This document shows, piece after piece, positions 53,794 to 62,628 of a DNA stretch of 64,000 bases (position 1 is its first letter; each line of letters starts with the position of its first letter). The position numbers were made by a program, and so were the translations under genes. Location of the stretch: contig NZ_KB895336.1 of NCBI RefSeq assembly GCF_000374805.1, forward strand, positions 1-64,000, read 5' to 3'. This DNA is from Chitiniphilus shinanonensis DSM 23277. Lineage in GTDB: Bacteria > Pseudomonadota > Gammaproteobacteria > Burkholderiales > Chitinibacteraceae. The notes under the pieces were generated by a model. That model was not told where the DNA came from. It made no database searches and saw nothing but the letters and a program-made list of their open reading frames with translations.

Positions 53794-55296
53794 TTACTTG
53801 GCCTTGGCCGGCGCCTTGGGCACCGGGGTGGGCTTGGGGTCCTTCTGCTGCATCAGCAGCTGTTGCACCTTCAGCACCGACAGCGCCTGCTGGAACTGGT
53901 AGTCGCTCTTGGATGCCAGCTCGCGCGGGTTGAGGTTGCCTTCCTCGACACCCGAGGCGTTGACCGCCGGCGGCTCGCTGCGTACGGCGGGCTTGGGGGT
54001 CGGTGCGGGGGTATCCGCCTTGTCGCCACCGTTCGGGTTATCCAGGTGGTGTTGCAGATCCGCTTCGCGCAGCAGGAAGGCGCTGGTGCCTTCCTTGCCG
54101 TTGACGGTGGCTTCCTCGACCACGATGTCCGGGGTGATGCCCTTGGCCTGGATCGAGCGCCCGTTCGGGGTGTAGTAGCGCGCCGTGGTCAGCTTGAGCG
54201 CCGACTTGGCGTCGATCGGCAGGATGGTCTGCACCGAGCCCTTGCCGAAGGTCTGCGTGCCCACGATCAGCGCGCGCTTGTGGTCCTGCAACGCGCCGGC
54301 GACGATCTCGGAAGCCGAGGCCGAACCGCCGTTCACCAGCACCACCAGCGGCACGGTCTTGACCTCTGCCGGCACGTTCTTGAAGAAGTCGTCGCGACCG
54401 CCGCGCTGGTAATTGTCGCGGGTGGCGGTCAGGCGGATCTTGGCGTCCGAGGTACGGCCATCGGTGTAGACCACCAGCGCATCCTTGGGCAGGAAGGCGG
54501 CGGACACGCCCACGGCGCCGTTCAGCAGGCCGCCCGGGTCGTTGCGCAGGTCCAGCACCAGGCCCTTGAGCGGCGTCTTGTTTTCCTTGTACAGCGCCTG
54601 CAACGCGCTGGCGAGGTTCTCGGTGGTGCGTTCCTGGAACTGGGTGATGCGGATGTAGCCGTAGCCGGGCTCGGCCAGCTTGGACTTCACGCTCTGCACC
54701 TTGATGATGGCGCGCTTGAGCGTCAGCACGATCGGCTTGCCCTCGCCCTTGCGCAGCAGGGTGAGCCGCACGTTGGAGCCGGGCTTGCCGCGCATCTTGT
54801 TCACCGCTTCGGACAGCGACAGCCCCTGCACCTGGGTGTCGTCGATCTTGACGATGTAATCGCCGGCCTTCACGCCGGCGCGGAAGGCGGGGGTGTCCTC
54901 GATCGGCGAGACCACGCGCACCAGGCCGTCTTCCATGTTCACTTCCAGGCCCAGGCCGCCGAATTCGCCCTGGGTGTTTTCCTGGAGATCCTTGAAGGCA
55001 TCCTCGTCCAGGTAGGACGAGTGCGGGTCCAGCCCCGCGACCATGCCTTTGATCGCTTCGGAGATCAGCTTCTTGTCGTCCACCGGTTCGACGTAGTTCT
55101 GCTTGATCAGGCCGAATACGGCGGAGAAGGCGCGCAGCTCTTCGATCGGCAGCGGGGTGCCCGCCGAATCCTTGTCGGCCAGCACGTTGAACGACAGGCT
55201 GATCGCCACGCCCAGGCCGGCACCGGCCGCGAGCAGGGCGAACTTCTGGAATTTCCCGGATTTCTTCGGGGAATAAGCGGGGTACTGGCTGCTCAT
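53794..55296 (-). CDS. C-terminal processing peptidase (S41, CtpA/Prc type)
   Basis: The 500-aa periplasmic protease has a signal anchor (residues 18-40) and a PDZ domain (about 100-180, GLGLEVNMEDGLVRVVSPIEDTP). The S41 domain has Ser in NGGSASASEIVAGAL and Lys in FGKGSVQTILP. The C-terminal region is Pro/Lys-rich. It trims envelope proteins and murein hydrolases. It lies 29 nt after envC in the same direction, suggesting a shared operon for cell-wall remodelling. Confidence 0.93.
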   Translation of the reverse strand: MSSQYPAYSPKKSGKFQKFALLAAGAGLGVAISLSFNVLADKDSAGTPLPIEELRAFSAVFGLIKQNYVEPVDDKKLISEAIKGMVAGLDPHSSYLDEDAFKDLQENTQGEFGGLGLEVNMEDGLVRVVSPIEDTPAFRAGVKAGDYIVKIDDTQVQGLSLSEAVNKMRGKPGSNVRLTLLRKGEGKPIVLTLKRAIIKVQSVKSKLAEPGYGYIRITQFQERTTENLASALQALYKENKTPLKGLVLDLRNDPGGLLNGAVGVSAAFLPKDALVVYTDGRTSDAKIRLTATRDNYQRGGRDDFFKNVPAEVKTVPLVVLVNGGSASASEIVAGALQDHKRALIVGTQTFGKGSVQTILPIDAKSALKLTTARYYTPNGRSIQAKGITPDIVVEEATVNGKEGTSAFLLREADLQHHLDNPNGGDKADTPAPTPKPAVRSEPPAVNASGVEEGNLNPRELASKSDYQFQQALSVLKVQQLLMQQKDPKPTPVPKAPAKAK

Positions 55297-55325
55297 CGGG
55301 GATTGAAGCTCCGTGTTCTGTCTCG

Positions 55326-56618
55326 TCAGCCGGTCCAGCCGAGAGGGTCAAGGGGCTGGCCGTTTTTTCTGATCTCGAAGTATACGCCCGAATCCGCCAT
55401 GCCACCGCTGTTGCCGCTGGTGGCGATGGTGTCGCCCGAACGTACCGCATCGCCCACCTGCTTGAGCAGGCTTTCGTTGGCGGCGTACAGGCTGAGATAG
55501 CCGCCGCCGTGGTCGACGATGATCAGGTTGCCGAAGCCGCGCAGCCAGTCCGCGAACACCACCTCGCCCCCGGCGACGGCCTTGACCGGCTGGCCGGAGG
55601 CGGCGCGGATGAACACGCCCTTCCACAGCGTGCCTTCGGCGCGCGGGCTGCCGAAGCGGCCGATCACCTCGCCGCGCAGCGGCAGGCGCAGGCGGCCTTT
55701 CAGCGCGGCGAACTGCTGGCCGTTGAAGCTGCTGTCCGGCTCGTCGCGGTTGACCTGGCGCACCGGCTCGGTGGCCGGCTTGGTGTCGGTCTTGCCATCG
55801 CGCCTGGCCTGCGCGGCGCGCTCGGCCTGTTCGCGCTTGGCGGCCTCGGCGCGGCGGCGCGCCGCTTCCTTGGCCCGACGCGCTTCCTGTTGGCGGATGA
55901 TGGCGTCCAGCCGAGCCACCAGCGTGCTCAGGCGCTTTTCGTCCGCGGTCAGCTTCTGTAGTTGGGTGCGCTGGGCGGTGAGCTCGCGGGTGAGCTTGTT
56001 CACCAATTCCTGCTTTTCGGCCTGTTCGCTTTCCAGCGCGGCCTTCTGCCGCACCTTGGCCTGGGCGATCTGCTTGAGCTGGTCGTTGCGGACGCGGATT
56101 TCCTCGGCCAGCCGGCTGAGTTCGCGCAGTTGCCGCTCCAGCGAGGCGACGAGCTGCTGCTGCGCGGTGGCGAGGTAGCGGTAGTAGGTGAGGTCGCGGC
56201 TGGCGGTGGTCGGGTCCTGGGCATCCAGGATCAGCCGCCAGGCTTCGAGGTTGCGTGTCTTGTAGCGCAGGCGCAGCAGCTCGCCGATGCGGTTCTGGCT
56301 GGCGGAGATATTGGCGCGGGCGGCGGAGATGTCGGCGCTGAGGCGATCCAGTTCGGTCTCGGTCAGCTGGCGTTCCTCGGCCAGCGAGGCCAGCACGCGG
56401 TTCGCGTCGGAGATGGCGACCTCGGATTCCTTCAGCGCGTCGGCGGCCTCGCGGCGATCCGATTCACTTTCGGCGATTTCCTTCTTCAGGTCGCCCAGCT
56501 TGCCGCGCAGGTCGCGCAATTCGTTCTGCCGCGCCTTGCTGTCGGCGCGAGACACCTCCGGGGCGGCCAAGGCCGCCCCGGAGATCCACATCAGGCAGAG
56601 GCAGAGCGCGGCGCGCAA
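55326..56618 (-). CDS. envC: Murein hydrolase activator EnvC
   Basis: The 430-aa periplasmic protein has an N-terminal signal (RAALCLCLMWISGAALA), two long coiled coils (about residues 30-120 and 140-250), a basic linker (about 260-300) and a degenerate LytM domain in the last 120 residues. Metal ligands are lost (VDHGGGYLSLYA instead of the HxH motif), as in EnvC proteins that activate AmiA/B rather than cut murein. TTG 56618, two bases after the gpmI stop, is the only start giving a full signal peptide; a frame running back to 56900 overlaps gpmI. Confidence 0.88.
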   Translation of the reverse strand: MRAALCLCLMWISGAALAAPEVSRADSKARQNELRDLRGKLGDLKKEIAESESDRREAADALKESEVAISDANRVLASLAEERQLTETELDRLSADISAARANISASQNRIGELLRLRYKTRNLEAWRLILDAQDPTTASRDLTYYRYLATAQQQLVASLERQLRELSRLAEEIRVRNDQLKQIAQAKVRQKAALESEQAEKQELVNKLTRELTAQRTQLQKLTADEKRLSTLVARLDAIIRQQEARRAKEAARRRAEAAKREQAERAAQARRDGKTDTKPATEPVRQVNRDEPDSSFNGQQFAALKGRLRLPLRGEVIGRFGSPRAEGTLWKGVFIRAASGQPVKAVAGGEVVFADWLRGFGNLIIVDHGGGYLSLYAANESLLKQVGDAVRSGDTIATSGNSGGMADSGVYFEIRKNGQPLDPLGWTG

Positions 56619-56620
56619 CG

Positions 56621-58174
56621 TCAGCTGAAACGGACGAGCGAATGGCCGGTCATTTCTTCCGGCTGCGGCAGGCCCATCATCGCCAGCAGGGTGGGCGCGA
56701 TGTCCTTGAGCGAGCCTTCGCCGCGCGCGGCGAGCTGGGCCGGGCGGCCGACGTAGACGAAAGGCACCACGTCGGTGGTGTGCTGGGTATGCGGCTGGCT
56801 GACCGCGTGGTCGTACATCAGTTCGGCGTTGCCGTGGTCGGCGGTGATCAGCACTTCGCCACCGGCCTTGGTCATGGCGGCGACGCAGCGACCGACGCAT
56901 TCGTCCAGCGCCTCGATCGCCTTCACCGCGGCATCGAACACACCGGTGTGGCCGACCATGTCGCCATTGGCGTAGTTGCAGATGATGGCGCCGTACTGGC
57001 CGGATTCGATGGCGGCGACGATCTTGTCGGTGACCTCGCGCGCACTCATTTCCGGTTGCAGGTCATAGGTGGCCACCTTGGGCGAAGGCACCAGGATGCG
57101 ATCCTCGCCGGGGAATTCCTTTTCCTCGCCGCCGGAGAAGAAGTAGGTCACGTGCGGATACTTCTCGGTTTCGGCGATGCGCAGCTGCTTGATGCCCAGG
57201 CTGCCGATGTATTCGCCGAAGCTGTTGCTCACCTTGGCCTTGTCGTAGGCGACCGGGTAGGGATAGTCGGCGGCGTAGCGGGTGGCGGTGACGAAGCGGG
57301 CCAGCTTGACCACGCGCTGGCGGGCGAAGCCGTCGAACGCCGGGTCGTTCAGCGCGGTGGCGATCTGGCGGGCGCGGTCGGCGCGGAAGTTCATGAACAC
57401 CGCGACGTCGCCGTCCTCCATGCGGGCCGGGGCGCCGATGCTGGTGGCGCCGACGAATTCGTCGTTCTCGTCGCGGGCATAGGCGGCTTCCAGGCCGGCG
57501 ATCACGTCGTCGGCGTGATGCAGGCCCTTGCCGTCGACCACCAGGTTGTAGGCGGGCTCGACGCGCTCCCAGCGCTTGTCGCGGTCCATCGCCCAATAGC
57601 GGCCGACGATGCCGACGATGCGGGCATTGCCCGCGGCGCGACAGACGGCATCCAGCTTTTCCAGATATTGCTTGGCGCTGCGCGGCGGCGTGTCGCGGCC
57701 GTCGAGGAAGGCATGGACATGAATGCTTTGCACGCCGGCACGGGCGGCGTCCTGCACCAGGGCCGCGATGTGCGAATCGTGGCTGTGCACGCCGCCATCC
57801 GAGATCAGGCCCAGCACATGCAGCGTCTTGCCGCTGGACTTGGCCAGCTCGATGCTGGCCTTCAGCTCGGGGTTCTCGCCGATCCGGCCCTCGGCCACGT
57901 CGACGTCGATGCGGCTGATATCCTGCAACAGCACGCGGCCGGCGCCGATGTTCAGGTGACCGACCTCCGAGTTGCCGAACTGGCCGTCCGGCAGGCCCAC
58001 GTAATGTTCACTGGCGTTGATGGTCGTCCACGGGTGTTGGGCGAGGATGCGGTCGATGTTCGGCTTGTGGGCCGCGGCGATCGCGTTGTCCTCGGTTTCC
58101 TCGCGGTAGCCGAAGCCATCGAGAATCAACAGCAATACGGGTTTGATCTGGGAGGGGGTCGCAGCATGGGTCAT
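56621..58174 (-). CDS. gpmI: 2,3-bisphosphoglycerate-independent phosphoglycerate mutase
   Basis: The 517-aa metalloenzyme converts 3-PG to 2-PG in glycolysis and gluconeogenesis. The phosphoserine nucleophile is Ser69 in GQFGNSEVGHLNIGAGR, LLLILDGFGYRE marks the first metal site, and SDGGVHSHDSH, NYANGDMVGHTG and ITADHGNAE carry other Mn ligands. ATG 58174 is followed by THAATPSQIKPVL. A gpmI-envC order is also found in E. coli. Confidence 0.97.
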   Translation of the reverse strand: MTHAATPSQIKPVLLLILDGFGYREETEDNAIAAAHKPNIDRILAQHPWTTINASEHYVGLPDGQFGNSEVGHLNIGAGRVLLQDISRIDVDVAEGRIGENPELKASIELAKSSGKTLHVLGLISDGGVHSHDSHIAALVQDAARAGVQSIHVHAFLDGRDTPPRSAKQYLEKLDAVCRAAGNARIVGIVGRYWAMDRDKRWERVEPAYNLVVDGKGLHHADDVIAGLEAAYARDENDEFVGATSIGAPARMEDGDVAVFMNFRADRARQIATALNDPAFDGFARQRVVKLARFVTATRYAADYPYPVAYDKAKVSNSFGEYIGSLGIKQLRIAETEKYPHVTYFFSGGEEKEFPGEDRILVPSPKVATYDLQPEMSAREVTDKIVAAIESGQYGAIICNYANGDMVGHTGVFDAAVKAIEALDECVGRCVAAMTKAGGEVLITADHGNAELMYDHAVSQPHTQHTTDVVPFVYVGRPAQLAARGEGSLKDIAPTLLAMMGLPQPEEMTGHSLVRFS

Positions 58175-58252
58175 GGGGTGGGGAGGCCTTCGTGGAAACC
58201 GCTGGAATGCTGTGAAGCGCACCGTTGCGGTGGGGTTCCAAAGATGGGTAGT

Positions 58253-58258
58253 ATTCTA
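58253..58258 (-). promoter_or_regulatory. Possible -10 box for gpmI
   Basis: TAGAAT on the minus strand, about 80 nt before the gpmI ATG. No clear -35 hexamer is placed upstream, so this is tentative. Confidence 0.3.
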
Positions 58259-58330
58259 CCGCAAGGACTAGGCGTTGCCTTGTCCCAATTCAAAGAACGG
58301 CGCCTTGCGCAAGACAAGGTGGATAAAAAA

Positions 58331-58654
58331 GTGCAGAGGATGATGCTTCCCCCCGATGAACTGATGAGCGATGAGCACATCCAGCAGGCGTCACGCGCCA
58401 TGAAAGCGATGTCCCATCCGCTGCGATTGAAGATCCTATGCGTTTTGGGGGAACACGAGGTCAGCGTCCAGGACATCGTGGAGCAGGTCGGCACCACCCA
58501 ATCCAATATCTCTCAACATCTGGCGTTGATGCGCGAAAAGGGCGTACTGCGTACCCGCAAGGACGCCAATCGCGTCTATTACCGCGTGGGCGACACCCGC
58601 ACCCTCGAGGTGATCGCCATGCTGCGCGACGTGTTCTGCGCCTTCTCCAAGTAA
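58331..58654 (+). CDS. ArsR/SmtB family transcriptional regulator
   Basis: The 107-aa winged-helix regulator contains ASRAMKAMSHPLRLKILCVLGEHE near residue 20 and the recognition helix VGTTQSNISQHLALMREKGVL, then RKDANRVYYRV for the wing. Only one Cys (in LCVLGEHE) lies near the helix used for metals, so the canonical CxC metal site is absent and the inducer is unclear. GTG 58331 has AAGGTGG 8 nt upstream; ATG 58340 and an upstream ATG 58244 are alternatives. Confidence 0.88.
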   Translation: MQRMMLPPDELMSDEHIQQASRAMKAMSHPLRLKILCVLGEHEVSVQDIVEQVGTTQSNISQHLALMREKGVLRTRKDANRVYYRVGDTRTLEVIAMLRDVFCAFSK

Positions 58655-59033
58655 TAGCGGTTCCTCCACGATTTGCCGCGTCCGGGCGCCTGCCCGGCGC
58701 TGTCCGGTATCCCTCTCGCTGCTGGCCGTCTTGTTCTGCCAGCGCTTTCAAAAAGCAGGTTCCTGCCTGCATCCGATCCTCTAAGTAGCTGTTTTTTCGA
58801 TGGACTGCCCGCCCGCGGCGGTTTGACCTTGCTGCTGAGCCAGTGCTAGATTGCCTGGGCCGCCTCGACAATCCGGTCGTGGCGGACGTTCGGTTGTGTT
58901 AACAGGCCGGCGAGTCCTTACGGGCCGCCGCGCGGTCGGAGACGACACTCCGGCAACGGTCGCACGCCGCCAGGCAGCGACACCTGTCAGCAAAATCTGC
59001 GACGTAGATAGTGAAACCTTGTAGGAGATCGCA
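58655..59033 (+). promoter_or_regulatory. Promoter and long leader of the 47-aa gene
   Basis: Apart from the promoter no gene is seen. TTGACC (58823-58828) and TAGATT (58847-58852) are 18 nt apart, and TGC before the -10 makes it an extended box. Transcription would start near 58859, leaving a leader of about 175 nt before the ATG, with dyads such as CCGCC/GGCGG (58861-58886). Confidence 0.55.
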
Positions 59034-59177
59034 ATGCGATTCGACTTCCTGGAAGGCTTAGCGAGTACGGTCAACGATGCGTTGATGAACTTGTTCCGGG
59101 CCTTCAAAACCCCTGCCAGACTGGATCACGATGATTCGAGGAATCTCGCCCTCGAAATCGCGGAACCATTCCGGTAG
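59034..59177 (+). CDS. Small protein (47 aa) of unknown function
   Basis: The frame starts at ATG 59034 behind TAGGAGATCGCA and ends at TAG 59175-59177. The N-terminal half, MRFDFLEGLASTVNDALMNL, looks like an amphipathic helix and could sit at the membrane; the C-terminal half is acidic (LDHDDSRNLALEIAEPFR). No family is recognised. A good ribosome site, an upstream promoter and a strong terminator support it as a real gene despite its size. Too short to appear in ordinary gene calls. Confidence 0.6.
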   Translation: MRFDFLEGLASTVNDALMNLFRAFKTPARLDHDDSRNLALEIAEPFR

Positions 59178-59208
59178 CGATGAACGCCTGAAGATCGATT
59201 CTTGAAGG

Positions 59209-59243
59209 GCAAAAGGCGCGTGCAAACGCGCCTTTTGCTTTTT
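59209..59243 (+). terminator. Intrinsic terminator of the 47-aa gene
   Basis: A perfect 13-bp stem, GCAAAAGGCGCGT with its complement over GCAA, is followed by TTTTT, 31 nt past the stop. It may also serve the convergent AraC gene. Confidence 0.92.
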
Positions 59244-59254
59244 CCGCGGCGCGT

Positions 59255-60097
59255 CTACCGGGCGAGCGGGACCAGTGGCAGGTAGATGTCCGTCAGCAGT
59301 TGCTGCTGCGGTGTCGAGCCCGGATCGTTCAGGTAATCCTCGAACGGACTGATCGCGGGTTGCTCGCCGCTCTGCGGCAGCCAGTGCCCGAACAGCCAGT
59401 GGTAGGCGTCGTGCAGGGTGGAGTAGGGGCCGGTGTGGCGCAGCACCGCGCAACGCGCTGCCGGAATGGTCATCGCCTCGAACGGTGGTTCCACCATGAT
59501 CGTGTGGCTGACGCTGGCCGCGGCGTGCGAGCGCAGTTCGTTCTCCGGCGTGGTCGCCGGATCATCGTAATAGAAGCCCAGCCAGCGGGTGCTTTCGTCG
59601 AGCCAGCCTTCGCTCCGGCACTTGAGCATCAGCTTGTCGAAGGCTTCGCCGATTTTCATGTAGTTGCCCTGGTGGGCGAGGGCGACGATATGAAAAGCGG
59701 GGCATTCGCGGATGGTGACGGGATACATGTTCGACTCCTGAGGGTTGAGGGCGAGGAGACGATGATTGCGAAAGCGTCCCGGCGACGTGCCGAACTGCTG
59801 CTGGAACGCGCGGCTGAATGCCGCCAGCGAGCCATAGCCGGCGCGTTGCGCCACGTCCGGCAGCGGGCGATTGCTGCGCGTCAGCTCGCCGGACGCCAGG
59901 TGGATGCGTGCGCGTCGTACCGTCTGCGCCACCGATTCGCCCATCAGCGCGCGATAGATGCGGTGGAAGTGATAGGGCGACAGGCAGGCGATATCGGCGA
60001 GCCGGTACAGATCGGGTTCCTGGTCCAGATGATCGTACAGGTAGTCGAGTACCTGGCCGATCCGGGTGGCGTAGCGGGCGCGGGTGGCGGGTTTCAC
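59255..60097 (-). CDS. AraC family regulator with GyrI-like effector domain
   Basis: The 280-aa protein has an N-terminal double helix-turn-helix (residues 12-110; LYRLADIACLSPYHFHRIYRALMGE and DVAQRAGYGSLAAFSRAFQQQFG) and a C-terminal GyrI/SbmC-type ligand domain (about 125-278). The layout is that of Rob/TipA-like multidrug-sensing activators. GTG 60097 follows AGGAG at 7 nt; a TTG at 60118 is less likely. Divergent target genes are not apparent; ynfA lies upstream on the same strand. Confidence 0.9.
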   Translation of the reverse strand: MKPATRARYATRIGQVLDYLYDHLDQEPDLYRLADIACLSPYHFHRIYRALMGESVAQTVRRARIHLASGELTRSNRPLPDVAQRAGYGSLAAFSRAFQQQFGTSPGRFRNHRLLALNPQESNMYPVTIRECPAFHIVALAHQGNYMKIGEAFDKLMLKCRSEGWLDESTRWLGFYYDDPATTPENELRSHAAASVSHTIMVEPPFEAMTIPAARCAVLRHTGPYSTLHDAYHWLFGHWLPQSGEQPAISPFEDYLNDPGSTPQQQLLTDIYLPLVPLAR

Positions 60098-60161
60098 GTT
60101 CGTTCTCCTCGGCGCCAAGGTAGCCGGGGGACGTTGATCCGGTTTGCGGTTTTGGGCGTGC

Positions 60162-60506
60162 TCAGCCGCGCGGCGCGAACATGATGATGGCCATGCCCGT
60201 CAGCGCCACCGCGCCGCCGGCGAGATCCCAGCCGGTCGGGCGGATGCCGTCCACCAGCCACAGCCAGAGCAGCGCCATGCCGATGTAGACCCCGCCATAG
60301 GCGGCGTAGACCCGCCCGGCGGCGGTGGGGTGCAGCGTGAGCAGCCAGGCGAACAGCGCCAGCGAGGCCGCGGCCGGCAGCAGTAGCCACGGCGTGGCGC
60401 CGCGCTTGAGCACCAGCCACGGCAGGTAGCAGCCGACGATTTCCGCCAGGGCGGTCAGCGCGAACAGTGCGGCAACGCGCAGGGACTCGCCCATCGGCCA
60501 GCTCAT
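60162..60506 (-). CDS. YnfA/UPF0060 family membrane protein
   Basis: The 114-aa protein has four membrane helices typical of the SMR-like YnfA family: residues 10-28 ([19 protein letters not shown]), 35-57, 67-88 and 93-110. The motifs EIVGCYLPW and [12 protein letters not shown] match UPF0060. Some relatives behave as drug/metabolite exporters; function here is unknown. It begins 7 nt after the argJ stop, so the two are probably co-transcribed. Confidence 0.92.
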   Translation of the reverse strand: MSWPMGESLRVAALFALTALAEIVGCYLPWLVLKRGATPWLLLPAAASLALFAWLLTLHPTAAGRVYAAYGGVYIGMALLWLWLVDGIRPTGWDLAGGAVALTGMAIIMFAPRG

Positions 60507-60513
60507 CGCCGGA

Positions 60514-61743
60514 TCAGCTGCGGTAGTCCGCGTTGATCTTCACGTAGTCGTAGCTGAAGTCGCAGGTCCAGACCGTCGCCGTCTCGCTGCCGCGGTTGAG
60601 CTTCACCGTGACGGTGATCTCGGCCTGCTGCATCACGCGCTGGCCCTGTTCCTCGGTGTAGCTGGCGGCGCGGCCGCCTTTTTCGGCGACCAGCACGTCG
60701 CCCAGCCACACTTCGAGCCGGTCCACGTCGAGGTCGTCCACCGCCGAATAGCCGATGGCGCACAGGATACGGCCCAGGTTGGGGTCGCTGGCGAAGAACG
60801 CGGTCTTGATCAGCGGGCTCCTGGCGATGGCGTAGCCCACGGCCTTGCACTCGTCCCAGCTCTTGCCGCCTTCCACCTTCACCGTCATGAACTTGGTCGC
60901 GCCCTCGCCGTCGCGGATGATGGCCTGCGCCAGCGTCTGCGCCACCGCCAGCAAGGCGTCGCGGAAGGCGATGAAGTCGGCGCCGGTTTCGTCGGCGATC
61001 TCGGCGTTACCGGCCGCGCCGGTGGCGATCAGGATGTAGCTGTCGTTGGTGCTGGTGTCGCCGTCGACGGTGATCGAGTTGAACGAGCGGTCGGCGGTCC
61101 ACTTCGCCAGCTTTTGCAGCACCGCCTGCGACACCGCCGCGTCGGTCGCCACGTAGCCCAGCATGGTCGCCATATTGGGATGGATCATCCCGGCGCCCTT
61201 GCTGATGCCGGTGATGGTCACGGTCTTGCCGCCGATCTGCACCTGGCGGCTGGCGGCCTTGGGGGCGACGTCGGTGGTCATGATGGCGCGGGCGGCCTCG
61301 GCCCAGTGGGTGGGCGCCAGATCGGCGGCCGCGTCCGGCAGCGCGCCGACGATCTTGTCGGCCGGCAGCGGCTCCAGGATCACCCCGGTGGAGAACGGCA
61401 GCACCTGTTGCGGCTGGATGCCGAACTGGCCGGCCAGCGCGTCGCAGATGCGTTGCGCGCGCGCCAGGCCGTCCAGCCCGGTGCCGGCGTTGGCGTTGCC
61501 GGTGTTGACCACCAGCGCGCGGATGTCGCTGCGCGCGGCCAGATGTTCGCGGCACAGCCGCACCGGCGCCGCGCAGAACTTGTTCAGCGTGAACACACCC
61601 GCCACCCGGCTGCCTTCGGCCAGTCGCATCACCAGCACATCGCGTCGGCCCGGTGTCTTCACACCGGCGGAGGCGATGCCAAGCTCCACGCCGGCGACCG
61701 GGTGCAGTTGGCTGGGATCGAGTTCTGGCAGATTCACGGGCAT
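60514..61743 (-). CDS. argJ: Bifunctional glutamate N-acetyltransferase / amino-acid acetyltransferase
   Basis: The 409-aa enzyme recycles the acetyl group from N-acetylornithine to glutamate in arginine synthesis. The self-cleavage site lies in [16 protein letters not shown] near residue 190, where Thr becomes the N-terminal nucleophile of the beta chain. Other conserved parts are TGNANAGTG near 80 and [17 protein letters not shown] near 225. ArgJ of this length usually performs both ornithine and acetyl-CoA reactions or only the first, which cannot be told from sequence. Confidence 0.96.
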   Translation of the reverse strand: MPVNLPELDPSQLHPVAGVELGIASAGVKTPGRRDVLVMRLAEGSRVAGVFTLNKFCAAPVRLCREHLAARSDIRALVVNTGNANAGTGLDGLARAQRICDALAGQFGIQPQQVLPFSTGVILEPLPADKIVGALPDAAADLAPTHWAEAARAIMTTDVAPKAASRQVQIGGKTVTITGISKGAGMIHPNMATMLGYVATDAAVSQAVLQKLAKWTADRSFNSITVDGDTSTNDSYILIATGAAGNAEIADETGADFIAFRDALLAVAQTLAQAIIRDGEGATKFMTVKVEGGKSWDECKAVGYAIARSPLIKTAFFASDPNLGRILCAIGYSAVDDLDVDRLEVWLGDVLVAEKGGRAASYTEEQGQRVMQQAEITVTVKLNRGSETATVWTCDFSYDYVKINADYRS

Positions 61744-61929
61744 GACAGTGATTCCTGGGTGGGTTGAGGGGAAGCCTGAATTCTACCTGTCGCCCATGCG
61801 GGATGGCAGCATGCGTTTCGTCCGATACGGTGACGCTTCGTCCGTCTCTGTTGCACTTTGTCGCAACGCCTGGTGGCCGGTGGGGCCGCGTCATAGATTG
61901 GCGAGGTATTCCCAAAGAGAGAAACCGCC

Positions 61930-62628
61930 ATGCAAGCAGTCGTCCTGGACGGCGTCGGCAAGCAGTATCGGCTGGGGCAGGTGGATGTGCCCGCCCTGAC
62001 CGACATCGGCTTCGAGATCCGCGCCCAACGCTTTACCGTGCTGTCCGGCCCGTCCGGCAGCGGCAAGACCACCCTGCTCAACCTGATCGGCGGCATCGAC
62101 CGGCCCGACAGCGGCAGAGTGCTGATCGACGGCCAGGATCTGGACGCGCTGGACGACGACGCGCTGTCGGATTTCCGCGCCCGCCGCATCGGCTTCATCT
62201 TCCAGAACTTCAACCTGCTGCCGGTGCTGACCGCGTTCGAGAACGTCGAGTATCCGCTGCTGCTGGCGCGGGTGCCCGCCGCTGCGCGCCGCGAGCGGGT
62301 GCGCGAGCTGCTGGACGCCGTGGGCCTGGCCGACAAGGCCGGCAACCTGCCCAACCAGCTTTCGGGGGGGCAGCGCCAGCGCGTCGCCATTGCGCGGGCC
62401 CTGGCCGCCCGCCCGACGCTGGTGCTGGCCGACGAGCCGACCGCCAACCTCGACAGCCACACCGGCGAGGCGATCATCGCACTGATGCGGCGCATCCAGC
62501 GCGAGCAGCAGGCCACCTTCGTGTTCTCGTCGCACGACCCGGCCGTGCTGGCCGAGGCCGACGACGCCGTGCACATCCGCGATGGCGCGATCACCGCCAT
62601 CGAGCGCCGCGACGGGGTGATGGCATGA
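61930..62628 (+). CDS. ABC transporter ATP-binding protein (LolD/MacB type)
   Basis: The 232-aa ATPase has Walker [11 protein letters not shown] near residue 40, signature [16 protein letters not shown] near 145 and Walker [12 protein letters not shown] near 165. It belongs to the group that powers FtsX-type permeases without substrate translocation through a channel (LolD, MacB, FtsE). AGAGAGAAA precedes ATG 61930, and it overlaps the permease gene by ATGA. Confidence 0.93.
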   Translation: MQAVVLDGVGKQYRLGQVDVPALTDIGFEIRAQRFTVLSGPSGSGKTTLLNLIGGIDRPDSGRVLIDGQDLDALDDDALSDFRARRIGFIFQNFNLLPVLTAFENVEYPLLLARVPAAARRERVRELLDAVGLADKAGNLPNQLSGGQRQRVAIARALAARPTLVLADEPTANLDSHTGEAIIALMRRIQREQQATFVFSSHDPAVLAEADDAVHIRDGAITAIERRDGVMA

